From Streptomyces venezuelae (GTDB taxonomy: Bacteria > Actinomycetota > Actinomycetes > Streptomycetales > Streptomycetaceae), in assembly GCF_008642355.1 (NCBI RefSeq), contig NZ_CP029193.1, positions 3,124,001 through 3,188,000 on the forward strand: a DNA stretch of 64,000 nucleotides, given 5' to 3'. Shown here piece by piece: positions 42,801 through 50,147 of this stretch. The number at the start of each line of letters is the position of its first letter. The stretch's first letter is position 1. The notes beneath the pieces are model-generated. The model did not search any database, was not told where the DNA came from, and saw nothing but the letters and a program-made list of their open reading frames with translations. The position numbers and the translations under genes are program-made.

Positions 42801-43835
42801 GCACACGCCGAAGTCACGCCCTCGCCCTCCGCACGCCCAGGAGGCGGCCCCACGGCCTCCGCCCACCCGGGAACCCCACCTGCGGCCTCCGCCCACCCGG
42901 GAGCCACGGCGTCGGCCTCCGCACACGCCGAAGCCACGTCGTCCTCCCCCTCCTCACACTCCGGAGACACGACCTCGCCCACCGGCATCGGGAACTCTCC
43001 CTCCGCGACCTCCCACCCCGCGAACTCCCCCTCCCTGCCTTCCGCACGCTCCGGAGCCGGCCCCTCGACCGCCCGCCCCGGGAACCACCCGTCCGCGGCC
43101 CCCGCGCGCGCCGAAGCCGGCCCCTCGGCCACCCACCCCGCGGCCTCTCGCCCCGCACGCCCCTCCGCAATCCCCCACCCCACGAACCCCACCTCCGCCG
43201 CCTCCACCTCCCCCGCGCCGTCCGCGCCCCCGCAGGGGCTCGACGGGGACCTCGACGCGCCGCCCAGTGCCACGATGCGGCTGCGGCCCGCGTCGGCGCG
43301 GCAGCGGGTGGATCCCGGGCCGCCGCTGCCCCGCCTCGTCGTCGTCGTGGACGACTTCGACGCGCTGCTCTCGCCCGCGCTCGGCTCCCCGGGGCGGCCC
43401 GCGGCCGGTTCCGTCGTCCGTGCTCTCGAGGCGGTCGCGCGGGACGGGGAGCGTCTCGGCGTGCATCTCGTGGCGGCCACCGGGCGCAGCGAGCGCGTCC
43501 TGGAGACCGAGCTCGGGCAGCGCGCGTCGCTGCGCGTGGTGCTCGACGCGGTGGCGTCCGGTCCCGAGGAGCCCGCGCCCGGACGGGGCGAGCTGCGTTC
43601 GCCGGACGGCCGGGCCACCGCGTTCCAGGCGGGCCGGGTCACGGGACGCATTCCGCGTACGGCGACGCTGCGGCCCACGGTGGTGCCTCTGGAGTGGGAG
43701 CGGATGGGCGACCCGCCGGCCCGGCGGCCGGTGCGCGAACTCGGCAACGGACCGACCGACCTGGCCCTCCTGGCCAGCGCCCTGGAGCGGGCGGCACGTT
43801 CCGTCTCCGCGGACCAAGTGCCGTCACTCCTCTGA
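39849..43835 (+). CDS. FHA domain/FtsK-SpoIIIE-type ATPase-like protein
   Basis: 1328 residues. The N-terminus (about 1-125) resembles the ubiquitin-like start of EccC/FtsK-like proteins. An FHA domain (about 128-200; QVGRSADADVPLDDPDVSRMHC, VTDLGSTNGTAVDG) should bind phosphothreonine. A disordered, Gly/Tyr-rich stretch (about 225-430) follows, then an FtsK/EccC-like ATPase region. Its Walker A is GPAGSGRT (about 814-821), with Arg820 where Lys is expected; Walker B is LVVVVDDFDALL (about 1163). Between them lies a roughly 215-residue Ala/Ser/Pro/His low-complexity insert (about 925-1140). It is divergent from the kinase pair. It may be a type VII secretion-like or division-associated protein, possibly with reduced ATPase activity. 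Confidence 0.82.
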   Translation: MQIRLTVLGPRSGRTEQQGRPTAASDAQSTGPQGACDVLVTAPAGTALAAVASGLATTVAGSDAPLVLYAGPDRLDAQRCTLGEPPLIDGAVLSLGTPAEPGPELAGAAAQLHVVAGPDAGGVHLLHGGRIQVGRSADADVPLDDPDVSRMHCSVTLTADGRVTVTDLGSTNGTAVDGKEVTDRPVRLSPGSLLRIGESALRLTDGAGGPVSGAGTALATAPDGEGHVRVRPVGTAPPTLVEAAPDGSGAHHAYGPAGWGAAGATGGAGTYDTGAQTPQGAYGPANAHGAQSPYGAYGTQPAPVEHGMPGGIDRTGAETPVVPHQGTAPDTERTRTGTPARGTTVPRNLRKRGGLSAWARRLKGGRDDGRGHDPYDGPDGPDEFEEYGGHGEYGGYGEHGGRDGHDGSYETYADGGHADGHGPRPLGPSPEDLAITAAARTPEAWPDPAALLLTALGPGPRLWERGPGHPEALAVRLGTVDRALPAADGREGLLPAVPVTVGLREAGSLGLAGPRDRLTGLARAVVAQLAALHSPDTLEIVLVSTDRARVTAERTAEWAWLGWLPHLRPAHGQDCRLLLAYDRDQAAARTDELIRRLDDHVADSGTGHAGTAPAGARTVVVVDGDPGSAALRESTVRLAAEGAQAGIHVVCLAETVAASPASPVLDTYEAACAVAPAFRACGAVALLSGDVATALRLMRTAGGRPAGHGTVAAVDAVSAAWAERFARALAPLRTDGTAGEGHARVSAPLPLSARLLDELGLARATPASLMARWAAAADDPEALGGRATAVLGAGPRGPVVADLGAEGPHLLVEGPAGSGRTELLRSVAASLAAAERPDRLGIVLVDGRDGVGAGGAAGRQGTGLAVCTDLPHVTTHLVANDPVRMRAFAQSLAAELKRRAELLGRLGFAEWHTQREVSGRMVTQRSQSSAPGAVAASTAPAPASPRSETTPSAPARPGTAPSASTHPAGRPSASAHQGAMTSASAHAEVTPSPSARPGGGPTASAHPGTPPAASAHPGATASASAHAEATSSSPSSHSGDTTSPTGIGNSPSATSHPANSPSLPSARSGAGPSTARPGNHPSAAPARAEAGPSATHPAASRPARPSAIPHPTNPTSAASTSPAPSAPPQGLDGDLDAPPSATMRLRPASARQRVDPGPPLPRLVVVVDDFDALLSPALGSPGRPAAGSVVRALEAVARDGERLGVHLVAATGRSERVLETELGQRASLRVVLDAVASGPEEPAPGRGELRSPDGRATAFQAGRVTGRIPRTATLRPTVVPLEWERMGDPPARRPVRELGNGPTDLALLASALERAARSVSADQVPSLL

Positions 43836-44012
43836 CACCACCCCGCCCCGACCGCCCGAACCTGACAGTCCGTGCACCTCATGCCAAAACTCATGACTGC
43901 ACGTCACAACGCCATCACAATCAGCGAGTTGACAGCGCAGGCCATCTTGCCGCCCCTCCCCGCGCGGGCGTAGACCAGACCGCACGGGACTCGCCAGGAA
44001 GAGAACGGGGCA

Positions 44013-45410
44013 GTGATGCGCAGCACTCTTCGTACACGCAGGGCACCGCTACATCGGCGTACCACCGCCAGAATCGCCTCGGCCGTCGTGGCGGGCGCAC
44101 TCGCGTTCACCGTCGCCGCGTGCGGCGGCGACGACAGCGACGACGGGGAGAAGGGGAACAAGGGAACGGACGACGACACCGCGTCTTCGCTGCAACTGCC
44201 CGAGCTGGACGGGGAGAACGTGTCCGTGGCCGCCGTCTGGGGCGGTGCGGAGCGCAAGGTCTTCCTGAAGGTCCTCGACGAGTTCGAGAAGCGGACGGGT
44301 GCCAGCGTCTCCTTCGTGCCCGCTCAGGACCCCATCATCAGCTTCCTGGAGTCGAAGGTCGCCGGCGGTCAGCCGCCGGACGTCGCGATGCTGCCTCAGG
44401 TCGGCGCGATCGAGCAGGCCGTGGCGAACAAGTGGGCGAAGCCGGTCGGCGCCGAGGCGCAGAAGCAGCTCGACAAGAACTACTCGAAGGGGTGGCAGGA
44501 GCTCGGCGCGGTCGACGGCAAGCAGTACGGCGTCTATTTCAAGGCCGCCAACAAGTCGCTGGTCTGGTACAACACCGCGGTCTTCGACAACGCGGGCGTC
44601 AAGGTCCCGAAGACCTGGGACGACTTCGTCGAGACCGCGCAGACCGTGTACGACTCCGGGGTGCCGCCGGTATCGGTCGCGGGCGCCGACGCGTGGACGC
44701 TCACCGACTGGTTCGAGAACATCTACCTCTCGCAGGCGGGTCCGGAGAAGTACGACCAACTCGCCCAGCACAAGATCAAGTGGACGGATCCGTCCGTCAA
44801 GGAGGCGCTGACCACACTGGGCGAGGTGTTCGGCGCGAAGGGGTTCGTCGCGGGCGGCGCGAAGGGCGCGCTGCAGACGGAGTTCCCGGTGTCCGTGAAG
44901 CAGACCTTCACGGGCGGCGACCAGCCCAAGGCGGGCATGGTCTTCGAGGGCGACATGGTCTCGCTGTCGATCTCGGAGACGAAGGCGGAGGTGGGGACGG
45001 ACGCGAAGGTGTTCGCCTTCCCCGCGGTCGGCGACGAGTCCCCCGCCGTGGTCGGCGGTGACGCCGCCGTCGCGCTGAAGGACAGCAAGGGCGCGCAGGC
45101 GCTCCTCACGTTCCTCGGCTCGCCGGACGCGGCGAAGATCTGGGCCGAGGCGGGCGGCTTCATCTCGCCGAACAAGAACCTGGACATGTCGGCGTATCCC
45201 AACGACGTGCAGCGCAACATCGCGAAGAATCTGATCGCGGCGGGCGACGACATCCGCTTCGACATGTCCGACCAGGCCCCGCAGTCCTTCGGCGGCACGC
45301 CGGGCAAGGGCGAGTGGAAGGCGTTGCAGGACTTCCTGCAGAACCCGAAGGACGTCGCGGGCACGCAGAAGGTGCTGGAGACCGCCGCGGCCAAGGCGTA
45401 CAAGGACTGA
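44013..45410 (+). CDS. Sugar ABC transporter solute-binding lipoprotein
   Basis: 465 residues (464 if the adjacent ATG 44016 is used). Signal peptide and lipobox VAAC (TARIASAVVAGALAFTVAAC), an Asp/Gly/Lys-rich linker, then the two-lobe MalE-type fold (VSVAAVWGGAERKVFLKVLDEFEKRTG; PPDVAMLPQVGAIEQAV; PKTWDDFVETAQ; AKIWAEAGGFISPNKNLD). It delivers an oligosaccharide or glucoside to the two permeases that follow directly. No ATPase gene is present, so the shared MsiK-type ATPase of Streptomyces is the probable energiser. Confidence 0.92.
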   Translation: MMRSTLRTRRAPLHRRTTARIASAVVAGALAFTVAACGGDDSDDGEKGNKGTDDDTASSLQLPELDGENVSVAAVWGGAERKVFLKVLDEFEKRTGASVSFVPAQDPIISFLESKVAGGQPPDVAMLPQVGAIEQAVANKWAKPVGAEAQKQLDKNYSKGWQELGAVDGKQYGVYFKAANKSLVWYNTAVFDNAGVKVPKTWDDFVETAQTVYDSGVPPVSVAGADAWTLTDWFENIYLSQAGPEKYDQLAQHKIKWTDPSVKEALTTLGEVFGAKGFVAGGAKGALQTEFPVSVKQTFTGGDQPKAGMVFEGDMVSLSISETKAEVGTDAKVFAFPAVGDESPAVVGGDAAVALKDSKGAQALLTFLGSPDAAKIWAEAGGFISPNKNLDMSAYPNDVQRNIAKNLIAAGDDIRFDMSDQAPQSFGGTPGKGEWKALQDFLQNPKDVAGTQKVLETAAAKAYKD

Positions 45411-45414
45411 CGCG

Positions 45415-46764
45415 GTGGCGTCCGTGAACGCCGGGGGTGCGCCGGAGATGGCGCCGCCCCCGGCTCCGACCCCGCGCAGAAGCGTGACCGGCACGCGCAA
45501 GGCCATGGCGGTGCTCTTTCTGCTGCCCGCCCTGGTGCTGCTCGGCGCGCTCGTCCTGTACCCGATCGGGTACTCGTTCTTCCGCAGTTTCTTCGACGAC
45601 TCGGGCGACTTCACCGCGTTCGGCAACTACGAGACGCTCTTCACGGACGACGGCATCCGTACGGCCATCAAGAACAACGCGATCTGGGTGGTCGTGGCGC
45701 CCACGGTCGCCACGATCCTCGGTCTGATCTTCGCTGTCCTGACCGAACGGGTGCGCTGGGGAACGGCGTTCAAGCTCGTCATCTTCATGCCGATGGCGAT
45801 CTCGATGCTGGCGGCGGGCATCATCTTCCGGCTCGTGTACGAGTCGGACCCCGACCGCGGTGTCGCCAACGCCGTGATGGTGAGCGTGCACGACACGTTC
45901 TCCGAGGCGTCGGCGTTCCCGCAGGCGCATCCGAGCACGCTCTCGCCGCTGAGGGACGCGGGCGGCGGCGCGTTCATCACCAAGGAACCGGTGAAGGCGG
46001 GCACGCCCGTGGTGCTCCCGCTGACCGGCGTACCGCCCGACCAGATGCCGGACGGCGCGAAGGCGGCGCGGCCCGCTGAGGCAGATCCGCAGCAGGTCAC
46101 CGGCACCGCGTGGCAGGACTTCACGCGCGGCAAGGGCCGCGGGAAGGCGAACGCCCCCGACAGCACGGAGTTCGGCTACTCCGGCATCAAGATCGAGGCG
46201 GTCAGGAACGGTGAGGTGGTGGCGTCCACCGAGGCGGCGGACGACGGCACGTTCGCGCTGCCGAAGGAGGCGGACGGCGCCCGGCTGCGGTATCCGGCGT
46301 CCAACTTCCGGGAGGCGTACAACGGCGTCGACTGGCTCGGCCCCACGCTGATCACGCCCTCGATCATCGGCTCCTACCTGTGGATGTGGGCGGGGTTCGC
46401 GATGGTGCTGATCGCGGCGGGCCTGGCGAGCGTGCCGCGTGAGCTCCTGGAGGCGGCGCGGGTGGACGGCGCCAACGAGTGGCAGGTGTTCCGGCGGGTG
46501 ACGGTGCCGCTGCTCGCCCCGGTCCTCGCGGTGGTCCTGGTCACGCTCATGATCAACGTACTGAAGATCTTCGACCTGGTCTTCGTGATCCCGCCGGGCT
46601 CCTCGAAGGACGAGGCGAACGTACTCGCGGTGCAGCTGTACAACTCGGCGTTCCTGGACAAGGACGTGGGAGTGGCCAGCGCCATCGCGATGCTGCTCTT
46701 CCTCCTCGTGATCCCCGTGATGCTGTTCAACATTCGGCGGATGAGGCGGGAGGCGCGACGGTGA
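45415..46764 (+). CDS. Sugar ABC transporter permease (MalF type) with a large extracytoplasmic insert
   Basis: 449 residues and six to seven membrane segments. The EAA cytoplasmic loop (ELLEAARVDGANEWQVFRRVTVPLL) that contacts the ATPase is intact. Between the third and fourth segments lies a 150-residue insert (about 150-305; DTFSEASAFPQAHPSTLSPL... to SNFREAYNGVDW), as large as the periplasmic P2 loop of E. coli MalF but with no evident similarity. The start GTG 45415 is 5 bases after the binding-protein stop. The stop overlaps the next permease start in GTGA. Confidence 0.9.
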   Translation: MASVNAGGAPEMAPPPAPTPRRSVTGTRKAMAVLFLLPALVLLGALVLYPIGYSFFRSFFDDSGDFTAFGNYETLFTDDGIRTAIKNNAIWVVVAPTVATILGLIFAVLTERVRWGTAFKLVIFMPMAISMLAAGIIFRLVYESDPDRGVANAVMVSVHDTFSEASAFPQAHPSTLSPLRDAGGGAFITKEPVKAGTPVVLPLTGVPPDQMPDGAKAARPAEADPQQVTGTAWQDFTRGKGRGKANAPDSTEFGYSGIKIEAVRNGEVVASTEAADDGTFALPKEADGARLRYPASNFREAYNGVDWLGPTLITPSIIGSYLWMWAGFAMVLIAAGLASVPRELLEAARVDGANEWQVFRRVTVPLLAPVLAVVLVTLMINVLKIFDLVFVIPPGSSKDEANVLAVQLYNSAFLDKDVGVASAIAMLLFLLVIPVMLFNIRRMRREARR

Positions 46765-47642
46765 CCGCTCAGACCGAGATCGTGAAGGCCAGGCAGTCGC
46801 TCGGGGGGCGGATGGCGTCCCTGCTGGGCAGCACCGCGCTGCGGGTGTTCCTGGTGTTGGTGGGCCTGTTCTGGCTGGTGCCGACGATCGGCCTGCTCAT
46901 CGGCTCGTTCCGCACCCCGGAGGACATGAGCGAGAGCGGCTGGTGGAAGGCGTTCAGCGCGCCCTCGCAGCTCACCTTCGACAACTACAGCACGCTCCTC
47001 AAGGACGAGACGATCACCGACTCGATCCTGTCCAGCATCATGATCACCGTCCCGGCGACGCTGCTCGTGGTGGTCATCGGCTCGCTCGCCGGGTACGCCT
47101 TCGCGTGGATGGAGTTCCCCGGCCGCGACTGGTGGTTCATCGGCGTGGTCGCGCTGCTCGTCGTGCCGGTGCAGGTGGCGCTCGTGCCGATCGCCGACCT
47201 CTTCGGCAAGATCGGCATCTTCGAGACCACGATCGGCGTGATCACCTTCCATGTGGCGTTCGGCCTGCCGTTCGCGATCTTCCTCCTGCGGAACTTCTTC
47301 GCGGAGATCCCGCGTGAACTCCTGGAGGCGGCGCGGCTCGACGGGGCGGGCGAGTTGCGGCTGTTCGTGCGGGTCGTGATGCCGCTGGGGGCGCCCGCGA
47401 TCGCCTCGCTCGGCATCTTCCAGTTCCTGTGGGTCTGGAACGACATGCTGATCGCGTTGATCTTCGCCGACTCCAAGAACCCGCCGATCACGGTGGCGCT
47501 CCAGCAGCAGGTGCGGTTCTTCGGCGACAACGTGCAGATCCTTGCGCCCGGCGCGTTCATCTCGATGGTGATCCCGCTGGCCGTGTTCTTCGCGTTCCAG
47601 CGGCAGTTCGTGTCCGGGGTGATGGCGGGCGCGGTGAAGTAG
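46761..47642 (+). CDS. Sugar ABC transporter permease (MalG type)
   Basis: 293 residues, six membrane segments, EAA loop ELLEAARLDGAGELRLFVRVVMPL. The start GTG 46761 is within the stop of the preceding permease gene, so the two half-transporters are made in equal amounts. It is the last gene of the operon. An 18-bp tandem repeat begins directly at its stop codon. Confidence 0.92.
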   Translation: MTAQTEIVKARQSLGGRMASLLGSTALRVFLVLVGLFWLVPTIGLLIGSFRTPEDMSESGWWKAFSAPSQLTFDNYSTLLKDETITDSILSSIMITVPATLLVVVIGSLAGYAFAWMEFPGRDWWFIGVVALLVVPVQVALVPIADLFGKIGIFETTIGVITFHVAFGLPFAIFLLRNFFAEIPRELLEAARLDGAGELRLFVRVVMPLGAPAIASLGIFQFLWVWNDMLIALIFADSKNPPITVALQQQVRFFGDNVQILAPGAFISMVIPLAVFFAFQRQFVSGVMAGAVK

Positions 47643-47709
47643 CGGCGTGAGCGCGACGTACGGCGTGAGCGCGACGTACGGCGTGAGCGCGACGTACGGC
47701 GTGAGCGAG
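47643..47709. repeat. 18-bp tandem repeat, 3.7 copies
   Basis: CGGCGTGAGCGCGACGTA repeats exactly at 47643-47660, 47661-47678 and 47679-47696, then partially to 47709. It starts right after the MalG-type stop and lies upstream of the glycopolymer genes. Perfect copies imply recent expansion. Confidence 0.9.
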
Positions 47710-47825
47710 GCGTGCATACCAGAGAGGGCGGTCCGGGCGGGTTGACCGGGCCGTCCTCTGCTGTCCATCCCCCGGATGCCACAGCCGGTGTAACGCGATC
47801 ACCTCCGTGGGCGTTTTAGGGCAGT

Positions 47826-50111
47826 ATGACCGCGCCGACCCATGGATTCACCTTGCCCCGGTTCAGTGTCATCGTCCCCGCATACCGGGTGCAGGCATAT
47901 CTGCACGAGTGCCTGGAGTCCGTGCTCGCACAGTCCCTCACGGACTTCGAGCTGATCGTGGTCGACGACTGCTCGCCGGACGCGTGCGGCGCGATCATCG
48001 ACGAGTTCGCCGCCCGGGACGCGCGCGTGCGAGCCGTCCACCTGAAGGAGAACGTCGGTCTCGGCAGGGCCCGCAACGCCGGCATGGAGCACGCCACCGG
48101 TGACTACCTGATCTTCCTGGACAGCGACGACACCCTGACCCCCGGCTCCCTGCACGCCATCTCCGACCGCATCAAGGAGACCGGCGAGCCGGACGTCCTC
48201 ATCTACGACTACGCGCGCACCTTCTGGTCCGGCGACGCCGTCCGCAACCAGTTCGCCGCCCACCTCACCGAGGAGGGCGCCGCTCCCTTCCGCCTCGCCG
48301 ACCGGCCGGGACTCCTCAAGGTCCTCATGGTCGCCTGGAACAAGGCGCACCGCCGCGACTTCGTCGAGCGCGAGGGCTTCACCTTCCCGCCCGGCTACTA
48401 CGAGGACACGCCCTGGACGTATCCGCTCCTGATGACGGCGGACACCATGGCCACCCTCGACCGGGTCTGCGTGCACTACCGCCAGCGCCGCCAGGGCAAC
48501 ATCCTCGGCACCACGAGCCTCAAGCACTTCGACATCTTCGACCAGTACGACCGGGTCTTCGCGTTCCTCGACGAGCACCCCGAACTGTCCGCGGCGTGGC
48601 GGCCCGTGATGTTCCGACGCATGGTCGACCACTTGTCGACGATCTTCACCAAGCGGGGCAGGCTGCCGCGCGGCTCCCGCGCCGCGTTCCTGCGCCGGGC
48701 CCGCTCCCACTACCGGCGCCACCGCGCCCCGGGCGCCCCCGTGCCCGCCCGTACCCGGCTGCGGCACGGCCTGGTGCGGCTCGGCTCGCACCGTACGTAC
48801 ACGGGCCTGTGGGCGGCGCTGCGGCTGCGGTCCCGCGCCCGGCGGTCCGCGTCCCACGCGGTCCGCCGCACCAAGGGCGCCCTGCTCCAGCTGCACTACC
48901 GCGTCCAGCTGTGCCTTCCCGTGCGCGAGCGGCACGCCGTCTTCTCCTCGTACTGGGGGCGCGGCCACGGCTGCAGTCCGGGCGCCCTGGAAGCCGCGAT
49001 GCGCGAGCTCGTGCCGGAGATCAGCACCGCGTGGATCGCGCACCCGCGGCACCACCACACGATTCCCCCGGCGACGCGCGGACTGCGGCCCGGCTCGGCC
49101 GCGTACTGGACGGCGCTCGCCCGCTCCAAGTACCTGGTGAACAACGTCAACTTCGACCGCAGGCTGGTCAAGCGGCCCGGACAGGTCCTCGTCCAGACCC
49201 AGCACGGCACACCCCTGAAGCACATGGGCCTCGACCTCCAGGAGCGCCCGGCGGCAGCGCGCGGCATGGACTTCGCCGCGCTGCTGCGGAACGTCGACAA
49301 ATGGGACTACGTGCTGTCGGCGAACCGGCACTCGACGCTCGTGTGGGAGCGGGTGTTCCCCGCCGGATACACGACGCTCGAATACGGCTGCCCCCGCAAC
49401 GACCGTTTCCAGAGCGCGACTTCCGCCGAGGTCGCCCGGCTCCGGGAGAGCCTCGGTGTCCCGCACGGCGCGGTCGCCGTCCTGTACGCGCCGACCCACC
49501 GCGACTACCGCCGCAGTCAGCTCCGCTCCCTCGACCTGGAGCGGATGCTGCGCGCGCTCGGCCCGCGGTTCGTGGTCCTGACGCGCGCGCACCACTTCTA
49601 CGAGGCGCCGCTCGCCGTCGGCGGCGAACAGCCCTCCGGACGGCTCATCGACGTGTCGGACCACCCGAGCATCGAGTCGCTGTGCCTCGCGTCGGACGCG
49701 CTGGTCACCGACTACTCGTCCCTGATGTTCGACTACGCCAACCTCGACCGGCCCATCGTGCTGCACGCCGACGACTGGGAGGCCTACGAGGCGGCCCGCG
49801 GCACCTATTTCGACGTGCGGGCGTTCCCGCCGGGCGCGGTCGCGCGCAGCGAGGACGAGCTGGTCGACATCTTCGCCACCGGGCACTGGGCGGGCTCACG
49901 CTCGGCGCAGCTGCGGCGGGCGTTCCGCGAGCGGTTCTGCGCGTTCGACGACGGGCGCGCCGCGGAGCGCGTGGTGCGGCACGTGGTGCTCGGCGAGCGG
50001 GGCGGTCTTCCGTCCGTGGTGCCGCTGGAGGAACGGCATCCGGTGCCGGGGGGTGCGCCGCTGCCGGACCGGGTGCCGTTCTCGGGGCTCCAGCGGTCCC
50101 CGCAGCTGTGA
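47826..50111 (+). CDS. Bifunctional glycosyltransferase family 2/TagF-like polyol-phosphate transferase (copy 1)
   Basis: 761 residues. The N-terminal GT2 domain (about 10-235) has FSVIVPAYRVQAYL, the nucleotide-binding VVDDCSPD and the DXD-like FLDSDD. A middle region of about 100 basic residues follows. The C-terminal domain (about 360-740) is of the CDP-glycerol glycerophosphotransferase (TagF/TarF) type, with QTQHGTPLKHMG (His460), LYAPTHRDY, RAHHFYEAP, and VTDYSSLMFDYANLDRP. In teichoic acid pathways such domains move a polyol-phosphate from a CDP-polyol to the chain; the sugar and polyol here are unknown. It is the first gene of the cluster. Confidence 0.92.
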   Translation: MTAPTHGFTLPRFSVIVPAYRVQAYLHECLESVLAQSLTDFELIVVDDCSPDACGAIIDEFAARDARVRAVHLKENVGLGRARNAGMEHATGDYLIFLDSDDTLTPGSLHAISDRIKETGEPDVLIYDYARTFWSGDAVRNQFAAHLTEEGAAPFRLADRPGLLKVLMVAWNKAHRRDFVEREGFTFPPGYYEDTPWTYPLLMTADTMATLDRVCVHYRQRRQGNILGTTSLKHFDIFDQYDRVFAFLDEHPELSAAWRPVMFRRMVDHLSTIFTKRGRLPRGSRAAFLRRARSHYRRHRAPGAPVPARTRLRHGLVRLGSHRTYTGLWAALRLRSRARRSASHAVRRTKGALLQLHYRVQLCLPVRERHAVFSSYWGRGHGCSPGALEAAMRELVPEISTAWIAHPRHHHTIPPATRGLRPGSAAYWTALARSKYLVNNVNFDRRLVKRPGQVLVQTQHGTPLKHMGLDLQERPAAARGMDFAALLRNVDKWDYVLSANRHSTLVWERVFPAGYTTLEYGCPRNDRFQSATSAEVARLRESLGVPHGAVAVLYAPTHRDYRRSQLRSLDLERMLRALGPRFVVLTRAHHFYEAPLAVGGEQPSGRLIDVSDHPSIESLCLASDALVTDYSSLMFDYANLDRPIVLHADDWEAYEAARGTYFDVRAFPPGAVARSEDELVDIFATGHWAGSRSAQLRRAFRERFCAFDDGRAAERVVRHVVLGERGGLPSVVPLEERHPVPGGAPLPDRVPFSGLQRSPQL

Positions 50112-50147
50112 TCCGCGCCGAGTGAACCACCACTGAGGGAGGCCGTC

